A DNA stretch of 64,000 bases from positions 4,736,001 to 4,800,000 of the forward strand of contig CAMQGK010000565.1 of the NCBI GenBank assembly GCA_947000775.1. The letters are read 5' to 3'. Shown here one piece after another: positions 23,392 through 34,389 of the stretch (position 1 is the first letter of the stretch; every line of letters starts with the position of its first letter). The DNA comes from Pterois miles (taxonomy: Eukaryota > Chordata > Actinopteri > Perciformes > Scorpaenidae). The translations under genes were made by a program, and so were the position numbers. The notes under the pieces were generated by a model. The model searched no databases and was not told the origin of the DNA. It saw nothing but the letters and a program-made list of their open reading frames with translations.

Positions 23392-24425
23392 GTTTAATGT
23401 CTTTTATGTCGACCCAAATGCAGAAAATACCAGGCAAGCAGGTATTCCAACAAAAAGCAAGCTTTAATCTTAATGCTGAAGTCCAAAAACAATGCAGGTA
23501 CTGGGAACAAAGTACAAAGGAACAAACACCAAAAACTAAGCTGACAACAAAAAATACTGAAGTGGTTACAAAGCAGAGGACATGGCAAGACGGCAGGAAA
23601 CACAAGAGCAACAAGGCAGCAAAAACACAAGTAACAAGGTAGAGCAAGCAGGATGAACACAGGTTACGAGGCAAACAATCTCATGGTGCCTTCAAATGCG
23701 GTCGTGTTTACCGTGTTTATGAGATGGGAAGTGGTGCACATGATATGTGTTGTGTTCAAGTAGTTAAGTCGTGAAAAACACAGCTGCTAAGCAATGGCAA
23801 TATTAACATTACTGTCTGAGTCTAGAAGCCACAGAGGCTAAGAATTTAGCAAGCTAGCAAGTCGGTAACATAATGAAGGAAATACAAAGACATAATGACA
23901 GAGGAGAAAGATGAGGTTGTTGAGAATCATTTTTTCCCTCCGACATATTATAAAATTACCAAGAAAAACACTATGTAAATTACAATACAGTAATTCATAT
24001 GCACTGGCTCCACCATTTCTCAGCACGTCAACAAACATGTCACAAGTCATGAACTCGGAGCTTTCAGAAACTTTCCACTTACGAGGTTGTGAATACGACA
24101 TGAGGGGAGCGTTCATATGGGCCCAACTCGTAAACACGACCCCATTTGAAGGCACCATGACAACGAGTGATGGAAACACACTGTTTAACTACACAAGGAT
24201 TGCATGCTGATTACACACAGGTGGAACAAATCAGGGCGGGGCACACAATCACAAAAAGGCGGGAAAACAATCAAAGGCAGGAAGTAAAACTAAGCATGAC
24301 ACAAGAGGTGAGTGTCAAAATAAAACAGGAAACACCAGAATGAATGAATATAACAAAAATGCCAAATCTTAGACACCCAAATCACAATACAGAACCTATA
24401 AAACACCTAAAGATGAAACAAACTA
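23392..24425 (-). repeat. Dispersed repeat family E, copy 3, split by a MITE
   Basis: Left part 23392-23681 and right part about 24160-24425 together resemble the family at 36048-36572. Shared features are CCCAAATGCAG near one end, GGCGGGGCACACAATCAC-like sequence, and AAATAAAACAGGAAACACC. The 478-bp interruption is a separate element with its own inverted repeats. Confidence 0.45.
23682..24159. mobile_element. MITE with ~28-bp TIRs, nested in repeat E
   Basis: The left end CATGGTGCCTTCAAATGCGG and the reverse complement of the right end CATGGTGCCTTCAAATGGGG agree at 19 of 20 positions, and the match continues into TCGTGTTTA. There is no coding sequence. No convincing target duplication: adjoining bases read AAACAATCT and ACAACGAGT. 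Its position inside a family E copy shows it arrived later. Confidence 0.7.
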
Positions 24426-25871
24426 CAATAAAAACCCAGGACTGTGACGGTGGTGGTTAGCACTAGTGTTAGCATGGCATCCCAAGAGAGTGGCCAAGAT
24501 GACGACATGCAGATAGCGCAAAATGTTACTTGTGAAGAAAAGCAAATTTTGGCACTACTGGGGCTAGACACGGAAATAAATGAAACAAATATGTTATGAA
24601 ATATTTTGAAACCTCCATTGTTTAGCTCCATGTTTGCTACTACTACTCTGCCTTTTGCTATTATTACACACTATACTACTATTAATTGTAAGTCGGTGGA
24701 ACAGCATGAATATATTGGCGGATATGTGTGTCATAACATGGACGTCCTCACATGTCCTAACATATACTAAGAAAACGGGGGCCCTGATTAAAACACTCGA
24801 TAAAATGCTCCATAGAGCCACAAAACTCCACCAACTGCCTTAAATTTCTTACTTGTAACTTAAAATAAATAAATAAATAAAAACAAAAATAATGATAGTA
24901 ACGTTACATTTTTTAAATGATTGCGTTCACACTAAAAGTGAATGCTTAGACATTAAATTTTCTAACTATTCCTTCAACAAAGGTGACAAAAGCATACACA
25001 CATTTTCTGCTTTGCTATATGCAATTGCAAAAGACTCCACACTGTTTCTTACAATAGACACACATGTTCAAGACTGAAATCTCTTGCAGATATTGGGAAA
25101 ATGTCATAGGCCTGGTCAATATTATGACATTATTATGAATTTTGCATGTGCATATACAGGAAGACTTTCTATTAGTTGGCTTTTGTTTTATTATTATTAA
25201 ATCCTGATTAAAAGACCTGAGTGAGATTTACTCTTGCCCTGCTCTTTCCTCCAGAGATGTTCAATGTACGAGTACCTTCAAATGCATTATTTAACTGCGT
25301 GATGTGTTGAGGTCACTGCGGTTTTCCGTTCAAGGGCTCCAGAATTAAAAATGTATCGTAAGAGAAACTACTATGTTTACTCCAGTGAAAAACCTGCAGA
25401 CCTTCTACCAGACACCAGGAAAACAAACCTCATTAACAGTGCAGCAGCAGCAGCATGTATATTGTGTTGGCAATATGTTACATGTAGAGATAATTTCCAT
25501 GAAAATAATGTCATATTTTGTTATGTGGTTCAAACAAGAACAGAAATGGGAACTGTTGCTTTTTATTTATCCTTCATGATAAAGTACAGTATAACCAATT
25601 AAAGCTGCAAAACAATATTTTGGAGAGGTGCAGCAGTCTCTCAAGGCCAAAATAGTAAATTTATTCCAAAATGTATTATTATTTGTAATATTGTTTTTGA
25701 ATACATGTTTCACTTTAACCTTGTAAGAATGCTGTGCCTCTTTTTTTTTTTTTTAATCAATACAGTTTGATCCACTCAGTGAATATAATAAATGCGTTCT
25801 TTTAATACTCATGTGGGAGATGAGAGGAAATAGGAAAATTAGAATGAAGCTGTTTGGTTTTATGGTATTAA

Positions 25872-25874
<3 letters not shown>
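24426..25874. other. Unassigned stretch with an (AAAT)n run
   Basis: An AAAT-type run lies at 24863-24881. A short poly-T lies at about 25740-25755. No gene or named repeat recognised. Confidence 0.4.

Positions 25875-25913
<39 letters not shown>
25875..25913. repeat. (GA)n microsatellite
   Basis: Sixteen GA units, then an interrupted AAGAGAG. It sits exactly where repeat family C copies 2 and 3 carry only a short GAGAGAG, so it grew from that seed. Confidence 0.9.
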
Positions 25914-26341
25914 CATTCCTATTGGCTGTGCTCCGGCTGGTGGGTGGTACTTGGTATTTCCTCAACCAATCTCAACATGTCTAGTTCACAAACTTTCTCA
26001 TTTTACGGCTTAATATTACACTACAAGATGTTTCTGAAAACATTTGAGAAGAGAAATAGGCATTACGGTAACTATTAAATTAAATATTGATTCATATTAG
26101 ATCAGTGCTGCCTAGTTTGACCGTTTGATCAGAGTTTGCGAGTGATTGACAGCTGCTCAGAGACAGGAGGCTCCAGCTTGGCTCTGATTGGTTGTTTTCC
26201 TCCGGTCTGTGAAATCTTGCAAATGCCGTTAAGAGAGGACACAGACACGTGACTTTTTTAGTTACTGCACTAATGTCAGGATATAGTGACTGTTTTATAA
26301 AATTAACCTTTTTAATCATATTTCTACACACTGCAGCTTTA
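25914..26341 (+). mobile_element. TTAA-ended MITE family C, copy 1 (5'-truncated)
   Basis: Aligns with the right two thirds of copy 2 (27545-28176): CTATTGGCTGTGCTCCGGCT, TTTGATCAGAGTTTGCGAGT, GTGAAATCTTGCAAATGCCG and the end CACTGCAGCTTTAA. The left end is missing or too diverged upstream of the GA run. Confidence 0.65.
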
Positions 26342-27544
26342 ACACTGATTTAAACTCAAATCTGTGTGATATTTCTCCGGACTTTATTTGTGTCATGTAT
26401 CATATCAAAGCACCTCCCATGGCGTACATGGCCTCATTTCTGCAACAGGACTTAACTATATAAGAAAATATTCCTTGAGAAGACGCTTGCTTCCTATACC
26501 CTGCATCCATCCACTGTTGACTCTGTGGAGTCCAGTTGGTGTCGGAGGCGCTCCATTTCTGTACATATCGACCTCCCCGCGACGACTGCTCCTATTGTCT
26601 CAGCTGCATGTCACTCCAAGTCAATTAAAACTGGACTGGAAGGCTGGCCCAAAGAGACCGGAGATAGGAGTGACAGCTGGAGTGGGAAGAAGTGGTGGAT
26701 TAGAAAAAGAACGCGGAGAAGAGATAAGGAGAATCAGGGGAGATGGGAAGAGTTGGAGGATGAGAAAGAGACCGTGGAGACAGAAGCGAAGGAGTGAGGG
26801 TTGGATGATGTGAGAGGAGGAAAGAGGAGACGGTGGGTGTGAATTCACGGAGAGTTTAGAGACTCTGTTCTTAGTTTGAGCACACACTGATGTCTTAGTC
26901 TGCACCATCAGAGAGGTCTTTCTCTGCTGGGGTAGAAACTGGCCAGCTGCTGGGAAGGTGGGGGGAGGACAGGATGGAGGGAGAGGATGAAGGGAAGGAT
27001 GAAGGGATCAGAGATGGACACTAGAGGCGGAGTTGGCAATCGTCCTTTCCTGGCCCTCTCTTTGCCCCTGATCTCTCCCTCTCTGTGGCTCAGTAATAAG
27101 CGATGCCCTGATCCAAAACACAGTACTTTGTTGTTTGTGGGACTCAGGATCACTGTGGGAAGGAGGAAGATGTTCCGGAGTTGCCAAATCCCTCTGCTGA
27201 GCGCTCTCACCAGCTGTCATTTCTTCTCTCCCTGCACATACATAACTCAAAATGTGATGGTTAAGAATATTCTGGCAGTAATTAGCACTTTCCTGTAACC
27301 CATTTCTTCCAGCAGATGAGTTGTTCAGGGTTTAGTATTGAGTTTGTTCTACCAGAAAGCCTTGTCTCCGGGGTATTCAGTGGGTTGTGCCCATTTATAA
27401 TTAACTATACTTTTAAAAGCTTTATAAGCCACAAGTAATGGCCTTACTTATGATTAACAAGTCATTTATTAATGATTTATAGATCAATAACTAGCCAATA
27501 ATAAGAACAAAATTGGGGTTGGATAACTAGAAAGTGAGTAAGTT
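26342..27544. other. Unassigned, purine-rich at 26655-26832
   Basis: A strongly GA-rich plus-strand segment without simple periodicity. Open frames through it are low-complexity. No gene recognised. Confidence 0.4.
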
Positions 27545-28176
27545 ATTAAAGCTTCAGTTGGCAGAACAGTTTTGGCATCATTTGGCAAAAAAATCCATAA
27601 TAACCTTTCAGCATATTGTCATTCTAGTGTTCTGAGTAAAAACTAGACTTCTGCACCTCCCCATGACTCTGGTCTCAGGCTTTAAATAATCTAGTCTGTG
27701 ATGGGAGACGTTAACCAATCACAGGTCATTTCAGAGAGAGCGGTCTTACTGGCTGCGCTCTGGCTGGTGGGCGGTGCTTTGTATTTCCTCACCAGATCTC
27801 AACACTGTGGTCACAAACTTTCTCATTTTTACAGCTAAACAGTAACTACAAGATGTCTCTGAAAACATTTGAGGTGAGAAATAGACATTACAGTCACAGG
27901 CTATTGATTCATATTTTATCAGCGCTGCTGTTTGATCAGAGTTTGCGAGTGATTGACACCAGCTCATCTCTGACTGGCTGTTTTCCTCCTCTGTGAAATC
28001 TTGCAGATGCCATTAGGAATATCAGAGGACACTGGAGGACCTCTCTGTCCTGCCCAGTGTCACATGATTATTTTCAGATTACCTGTCTCATGCACTATAT
28101 CAGGATAATGACCGTTTTACAAAAATAACTTTTTTTTTTAACCATGTTTGCTCCATTTTTCCCCAATGCAGCTTTA
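27545..28176 (+). mobile_element. TTAA-ended MITE family C, copy 2 (near full length)
   Basis: Starts TTATTAAAGCTTCAGTTGG and ends CAATGCAGCTTTAA, so both ends read TTAAAGCT(T/G)CA inward. It contains all the blocks of copies 1 and 3. TTAA at both junctions suggests, but does not prove, a piggyBac-like mechanism. No coding capacity. Confidence 0.65.
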
Positions 28177-28847
28177 AAGGGCATTTAACTTTATACGTTT
28201 CAAAATGTATAGAGCATTTCAAAGTTGTAAATGTGAACATTACAAATGTGTCCCAGTTTATTTCCTGTTGCAGTGTATGTGAATGACATAAACTGAACCG
28301 AAGCATGGTCCCAAGCTGTAGCCTGGCAATACTATTCCATTGAAATGGTCTATAAGCCAACAGGCCTACGGTTATAAATGTTCATTAGTATTTTATGAAG
28401 GGTTATTTCCTCAAATAATAATTTATTAATGTTTTATATCTCTGTAATAAACTATTATGCAGTTTGCTGTATCAGATTGTGGTACCCTGTATGTACACAT
28501 TTCACATGTGTAAATACTTTACTAAACACGCCTTTCTTGCTTTCTGCAAATGTATGTATCAAAAGTCCGCCATCACAAGAAAAACATGGGTTGATATCAT
28601 GCTTTGAAATGAACGTTGTTGTGCTGCAAAGATTTCCAGCCACCTACTGAGCTGAAAATGTCAAGAATGAACAACCTGGGAGTGATGCATAAACCCTGGG
28701 CGGGCGGCAGCAGCAGCAGCAGCAGTGGCAGCAGCATTACGGTGTCAGTTTTGACAAAATGCAGATCTCCTCGAGGCATGACCTTGTTGTCATTGTGCTG
28801 GGCAATAATGGATGCCACAGTGTAGTAACGACTGAACCTCACAAGCC

Positions 28848-28852
<5 letters not shown>
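28177..28852. other. Unassigned, with a CAG run
   Basis: 28706-28738 has interrupted CAG/GCA triplets (GGCAGCAGCAGCAGCAGCAG). No gene recognised. Confidence 0.4.

Positions 28853-28890
<38 letters not shown>
28853..28890. repeat. (TG)n microsatellite
   Basis: Seventeen TG units, then CGTG. Confidence 0.93.
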
Positions 28891-28891
<1 letters not shown>

Positions 28892-29218
28892 CGTGTAGCC
28901 TTTTCACAAGAAAAACAAACTAAAACATAAGAGCACGTTTGCAGCAGTGAAGGATTGTGGGAGCGTGAATATCCTCCCAAAAACAGATTAATACCTGGAG
29001 GGCAGAATGTTGCCTCTGAGGATTGTGTGTGTGGATGTGTGTGTTTTATATGTGGATGTGTGTGTTTTATATGTGTATGTGTGTGAGAGATGACAGAGCA
29101 GTGGCCCCTCAGGGGAGACAGACACCAATAGCCATCACTGCCGAGGAATCCTGGGGGACAGCGAGCTTTCACTGGCACCGTCCATGCCAGCATCTCTCCG
29201 CCTGACAATCTGGCTGGA

Positions 29219-29219
<1 letters not shown>
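28891..29219. other. Spacer between two dinucleotide tracts
   Basis: Contains duplicated GTGGATGTGTGTGTTTTATAT-like strings at about 29031-29070. No gene seen. Confidence 0.4.

Positions 29220-29305
<86 letters not shown>
29220..29305. repeat. (AC)n microsatellite, 86 bp
   Basis: Forty-three uninterrupted AC units. Confidence 0.97.
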
Positions 29306-29307
<2 letters not shown>

Positions 29308-29670
29308 TCACAAACCTGTCTCACTGTCTACCACCTTCTCTCCATCTGTCTCTCTCACCCAAGCAAAATCTTGCAACAGACTTTCCGCATCACACTCACT
29401 CATTTCCAATTACCGGGCAGGTAGCTGCCGTTCCAAGACAATAGCTCACCAAACTTGATTACCTGTTCCCATGGAGCCGGTGGGACAACAGATGAAGTCT
29501 GAGGTACTGAACGTAGCGAGCGCGTCGGCTCGTGTTGCTTAGAGCCTGCCTCATTTATCAAGACGGGCACACACACGTTTGTGTGGAGAGTATTATTTTA
29601 ATAACATGCAAGTTTAATCATTTCAATTCAAAGTTATTGCGAGAGCATATCTGGTCTGCTAACATTAACT
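29306..29670. other. Unassigned spacer
   Basis: No recognised feature. GC content is higher near 29500-29540. Confidence 0.35.
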
Positions 29671-29838
29671 TAAAGTTACTGTGAGGAACTTTTAACTGGT
29701 TATGAAACAGTCACAATTTAACGCTGATGCTCCTATATGCAACCCTACATCACACTAAATCGTGTAATAGATATAGACGCATGTCATGTTTTGCCTCGCT
29801 GAGACGCGATTATTGCACACATTTATGAAGGTGCGGTA

Positions 29839-29851
29839 CCAGCAGGGGGCG
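29839..29851 (+). promoter_or_regulatory. CTCF core-like motif
   Basis: CCAGCAGGGGGCG matches the 13-bp CTCF core CCASYAGRKGGCR exactly, but the flanks do not. It lies inside a putative repeat, so it may be one of many repeat-borne copies. Confidence 0.25.
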
Positions 29852-30475
29852 AGAAAACACTCACATCATGCTTGGCCTTAAAATAAGTAAGTAATCTAAA
29901 TATAATACATAATCATAACACGAGCACGGAAAACACTAATGTAGCTGACCTAACAAAACCCTGATCTCAACAGCTCGTCACATACTGTTGCTTTGTCAGA
30001 GCCCTCGGCATCACTTGCAGTAAACACGTGCTTAACGCTCTGACATAAACGAAAACACTTGTTTAGGATGAGTCAGCAAGTCACCCGTAGTTAGGTTTAG
30101 GAAAATACAAGATGGGTTTAAAACTATGTTTTTAAAGTGAAAATGTGACTTCACATTGTGAACGCAGGACACAAATTAACAGCTAATAAAGTGATAGCAA
30201 AACGTAACACACAGGATACAAACAGCGGTCTCCTGGATGAAAGCCCTGTGTTTGTTGGACCCATCCACATCCCCTGTTTACTGTTGCTGCAGATGGGTTT
30301 ACACTGTAGTTAATGAAAAGCTGTGTGCGTCACATACCGATGCTAAAAGGTGCCTTGTGCTGCGGTATTTGACTTCATTCCTGTGTTTGTTGGACCTACC
30401 TCCCCTCCAGCACACCATAAGCAGTCTTTCTAACTTTTTATTCGATGTCACTCGCTCTGATTGTAGCATATTCAT

Positions 30476-30790
30476 GTGGATGTATTTACAATGCAGTCAG
30501 TACAGGCTACATGGTGCACAAATGATGCAAAAACAGGAACAGAGTTCTTCAGGATCATGCAGGTTTACCACAGTCTCCGTCAGCTCAGAATCCAGTGGGG
30601 CTGCAAGCTGCAGTCGGCATTTCGGTGGGAAATGGAGAGCTCATTTTCAGACAAGGAACAGAGCTTCGCCTCGCTGTTACACCGGTCCCTGCTGGGAGTC
30701 AACACCGACACTATGCTGCTGGAGGCTCAGGCTCTATTGCTGGGCCTGCTGGAGGGAAGGGAGGCAAGGGAGAATCAGAAACAGGACTGA
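30476..30790 (+). pseudogene. Unrecognised open frame inside the composite element
   Basis: A 104-codon frame with a Glu/Leu-rich C-terminal half (LLHRSLLGVNTDTMLLEAQ, then ALLLGLLEGREARE) that would form amphipathic helices. It resembles no protein I know. The neighbouring frame (30237-30812) is also open. The position between the two element ends suggests a degenerate element-encoded or captured sequence. It could equally be chance, since the region is relatively GC-rich. Confidence 0.2.
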
Positions 30791-30922
30791 CTGTCAGACC
30801 CTGTTGCAGTAAAATGAGAGGTGTTCTAAAGGGTATCTGGAGTTCAGAAACACTACTGCTTTTGTCCACAGGGGACACCAAAATCAACACAAAAATGAAA
30901 GCTCCATATAGTGTTTTTTAAT

Positions 30923-32451
30923 TAAGAAGCTGTGTGAGCGTGTGATGTGGACCTCCTGTGGGCAGCTTGCAGAATGATTTTCTTTCTGGTTGAAATGAAC
31001 AAAAAGACACATTTGCAGAGACAATTAAGCACTATTTTGGGCCTTGGCACAGGCTAGTTAAATTTCTCACACATCAGCACACTGTTTGTGATCTGAAATT
31101 AGTTTAAATATCACATGATTGCTTGTACTTCCTTGTGGGAGAGCATCTTTATTTTCCTTTCCAGTCGATTGACTCTGTTTACGTCTGTATGTGAAACCGC
31201 AGTGAGTACACACACTGTGCAGCGTGTTCGATTTCAGGCAAGTTCACCTTCACTGTAAGAATATCACCATCTTGATCCTGCAGTGCCACCAGGTAATCCC
31301 AATTTAGAGCATCTCAGTGGTACATTTGGCTGAGTCTTGGAGGGGATTCGTGCCCTTTCAATGTAGTGAACATATTCATATATATAGATTAAATGCAACC
31401 CTGTGTCAGCAGCCGTGTGACTGAGGGAGAGTGTTTCTATAGCAACCTTCAGCACTATGATGGATCGCAAAACCCCTATGTGCCAATGCATACAGACACA
31501 CACATTCTCCTGCACGTGCACACCTTTTTCATTTGTTCACACACAAACACTCCAACATACCCATCCATAGCACACTTCAGACTCAGCAGGAGAGCTCCAG
31601 ACTGTATTTGATGACCCGGAGCACTCTTGTTCATCTATCTATGAAGCAAAGAAACTGCTTTTAGGTAGAAACAAAAAACAACAGCAGAGTATCTTGCCAT
31701 AGGGAGATGTGGGGTACATTCAAAGAGACATTCAGTGGGTGGAGAAAGAGAGACAGACAGAAGGTGTGTTCTCTTTCTCCTCATTAAATAACAGTTTATG
31801 ATACAAGCCAACAGCTGAGATCTGGACAGAAGCAAAAAACACCATCTGCATCTGAGGAACACGTATTTCCGCTCTGCTCCCTGGTATCAGTCCCCTCACT
31901 GATAAGGACACCAATGTACCAAAGTTATGACCAATAAACATAGATTGCAGATTATGATGATAAAAATGCACTTTTGTGGTCAGATGCAGACCTGTTACTG
32001 ATCCGCTTCATTAATATTGATGCCAGCGATTCCACACTGGTTCTCTGGGAGCAAGAGCTCAAGGGTATTCAGCATTTACCCTCCCTATCGAGCCAATTGC
32101 ACTTTGCATGCATGTCAAAGCACACACACATGCACAAAAATATCAACCCCAAAAACAAATAGCCTTATCTGCGAAATGTTGCACAAATCCCATAATTACA
32201 ATGCTCATCACAGTTTCTCTGTGTTCCTCCCTGTTAATCATATGAATTATAATTGCTTCATTAATATTTTGAGGGGGGAAGGAGCCTGTTCTAACCTCAG
32301 ATGAAGTCTGACTCTATTTCAGGGCCAATTGACCTGAACAACAACCTTCCTCTCTGCTGCTTCCTGTTCCTTCATCCCACCTGCAGTTGAACTGCAATGA
32401 AGAATCTGCAACTAGAAGAGCAATAACCCCAATTACAGCAGCTTCATCTGC

Positions 32452-32453
<2 letters not shown>
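30923..32453. other. Unassigned stretch
   Basis: About 1.5 kb without a recognised gene or repeat. CA-rich short runs lie near 31493-31560. Confidence 0.4.

Positions 32454-32483
<30 letters not shown>
32454..32483. repeat. (TA)n microsatellite at a SINE tail
   Basis: Interrupted TA run that adjoins the (TCCA)n tail of the minus-strand SINE. Confidence 0.85.
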
Positions 32484-32814
32484 CCATCCATCGTCAACCG
32501 CTTATCCTGTTAGGGGTCACGAGGGGGGCAGGAGCCGATCCCAGCTGGCATTGGGCGAAGGCGGGTTCACCCTGGACAGGTCGCCAGTCCATCGCAGGGC
32601 ACATAGAGACAGACAACATATAGACAGACAACCATTCACGCTCACATCCACACCTACGGGCAATTTAGAGTCATCAATTAACCTAAATTGCATGTCTTGG
32701 ACTGTGGGAGGAAGCACCCGGAGAAAACCCACGCTTACACAGGGAGAACATGCAAACTCCACACGGAAGATTTCGGATTCGAACCTGCGACCCTCTTGCT
32801 GTGAGGCGAGAGTG
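32484..32814 (-). mobile_element. tRNA-derived SINE with (GGAT)n tail, 5'-truncated
   Basis: On the minus strand: a pol III B box, GGTTCGAATCC at about 32777-32787, then GTGTGGAGTTTGCATGTTCT, CTCCCACAGTCCAAGACATG, ACTCTAAATTGCCC, GCGATGGACTGGCGACCTGT, GGATAAGCGG and GATGGATGGATA at the end. The A box is missing. This is the SINE, very common in fish, whose 3' part resembles a LINE tail and is moved by that LINE. A second copy lies at 51067-51337. Confidence 0.8.
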
Positions 32815-32820
32815 AATTCA

Positions 32821-33050
32821 TATGTAATCCACGTAATTGTGAACTAGGAAGTATAAACAGCAACAAACTCCATGTAGGGAGTAGGTCGGGGTGGTCAAAA
32901 AATATTGGACTTTTGACACGGAGACCAGTGTTCATCAACACTGATTTATTTGTCACAACTTCCATACTTAAGTAACGCCACTTAATGCTAGTTATTTTAA
33001 CCCAGACCACAGTCTTTACCAAACCTAACGAAGTAGTTTTATTCTCTGTT
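32821..33050 (+). repeat. Dispersed repeat family F, copy 1
   Basis: Shares TATGTAATCCACGTAAT, GTAGGGAG, TTATTTGTCAC, AAGT(A/T)ACGCCA and CCAAACCTAAC-type blocks, in order, with 43031-43300. It abuts the SINE start, so the SINE probably inserted at or into its end. Confidence 0.5.
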
Positions 33051-34088
33051 GTAACACATATTGTATTTAACATGGCATATTTAATCCTGGAGATGTTTAG
33101 CCTTTCATGCCTTCTGTGTCCACATAACTCATTAGTACTGTATGTCAGACTTCCTATGCTGCTAACACTGTCCAATTAGCTTTTGATCAATACAGCCACC
33201 CTTTCATGCTCTGCCTTCAGTCAACAGTATGAGGAATAATACCCGCCGTGGTTGGATATTTATTTTGTTTCTTAGCACGAGGTCGTGCTGAAGCAACAGC
33301 GAGCACCTCTCATTATTTCTGCCGACACGTTTTCAAACCTTGGATGGATTCACTTGATACTAAACTGAACAGCAGGAGCCGAAGACACCTCATTCTGTGT
33401 GTGAAGGGCATGGGAGGTAACAGTGAATCACACTCTCCTGATTATCCTAAGTCACATTTTCTAGATGAAGGGAACAGACGTGCATTAATGGACCAACCAC
33501 TGCAGATCCCTCCCTTCGATGTATGTAAGGAGGGGGGGCAGATCTGCAGGAGGGCTTTGAGCATTCAATACACCTGCTCACAATCAGTCAGCCATGCAGC
33601 ACTTAAATAATGTTGTACCTGAGTTCTTTCATCTTCGCCATCAATCTCCGCCATCCCGCTGCCTCCTTTCTTTGCCATAAAGACTCTTCTCACTGGTCTT
33701 TACAGGCCTCAGGAGGACTGCTGGGAAATGTGCTTTTCTAAAGGACGCCTCACGCTTTTGTCTCTGTTGCCATCATAAACTGCACTAAACCATTTCTTCT
33801 TTGCTCCACAAACTCGCGCTCATCTGATCATTTGAAAAGAGATGCCAGCATGCTCTGTTTATCTTTCAGTGTGTGCCATGGTCCTGCCTGCGCCCTACAC
33901 TGCAGTGACAGTCCACCGGAGAATGCCAGAAGGCACAACCTGACAGCTCCTCTCACTAGCTTTACACCTCGGCTTGTGTGAAGCAGCAGTGAGCCCGACG
34001 TGGGAGGTTAAAAGCGAGCACTTTGGTACCCATTTGGCACTCAGAAGAAAACCATCTGCAAAGGCCTATACATGTTGGTATTTTAACG
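33051..34088. other. Unassigned stretch
   Basis: No recognised repeat or gene. 33380-33950 reads like single-copy non-coding sequence. Confidence 0.35.
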
Positions 34089-34232
34089 TTTATTGTTAGG
34101 GAAGTGAATAGCTTAGAAAGGCTACAGGCCAGATTTGAACCCAGGCCACTGCGGTTAGAACTTGTAATATTTGTTATCATATTATATTTTAATTGTTATA
34201 TGGGCCCCTGCTCTACCAACTGAGTAGACCCA
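34089..34232 (-). mobile_element. tRNA-like SINE relic with AT-rich insert
   Basis: On the minus strand, GGGTCTACTCAGTTGGTAGA carries a tRNA-type A box, and GGCCTGGGTTCAAATCTGGCC a B box. Between them, where the anticodon arm and variable loop should be, lies an AT-only stretch of about 40 bp, so the pair is spaced too widely for a tRNA gene. I recall a fish SINE head of the form ...TAGCTCAGTTGGTAGAGC...GGGTTCGACTCC. This looks like a diverged copy. Confidence 0.5.
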
Positions 34233-34389
34233 GGCCTATACATGCTGATGCAAACTCATATGATGTGTTGCGACTGGTTAAATAAATGTTGTTTCACAAT
34301 ATTTTCTACCCTGTTTTACAAATATATTGTACTACACACAGTTTTAAAAAAGCAAATCATGAATCCACCCAGCTCACGTGGAGGTTAAC
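34233..34389. other. Spacer
   Basis: Nothing recognised. Confidence 0.3.

Larger units (their letters stand above)
29671..30922. mobile_element. Putative 1.25-kb TTAA-ended composite element
   Basis: The left end reads TTAAAGTTACTGTGAGGAAC. The reverse complement of the right end reads TTAAAAAACACTATATGGAG, similar after the first few bases. About 30003-30300 resembles families F/G in reverse (GTTAGGTTTAGGAAA near 30092), so the interior may be nested. Two copies of CCTGTGTTTGTTGGACC occur at about 30245 and 30380. The boundary assignment is an inference. Confidence 0.4.

Noticed and set aside
26388..26813. 141-codon frame over purine-rich DNA
   Set aside because: Arg/Lys/Glu-rich translation simply reflects the GA-rich tract; a second frame is open over the same stretch.
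28597..29301. Long minus-strand frame of 234 codons
   Set aside because: It runs through two dinucleotide tracts giving poly-Cys-Val and His-Thr runs; this is a microsatellite artefact.
33248..33610. 120-codon plus-strand frame
   Set aside because: No motif, no splice context and no similarity recognised.
34089..34232. Functional tRNA gene
   Set aside because: A and B boxes are too far apart and no acceptor stem pairs; better explained as a SINE relic.
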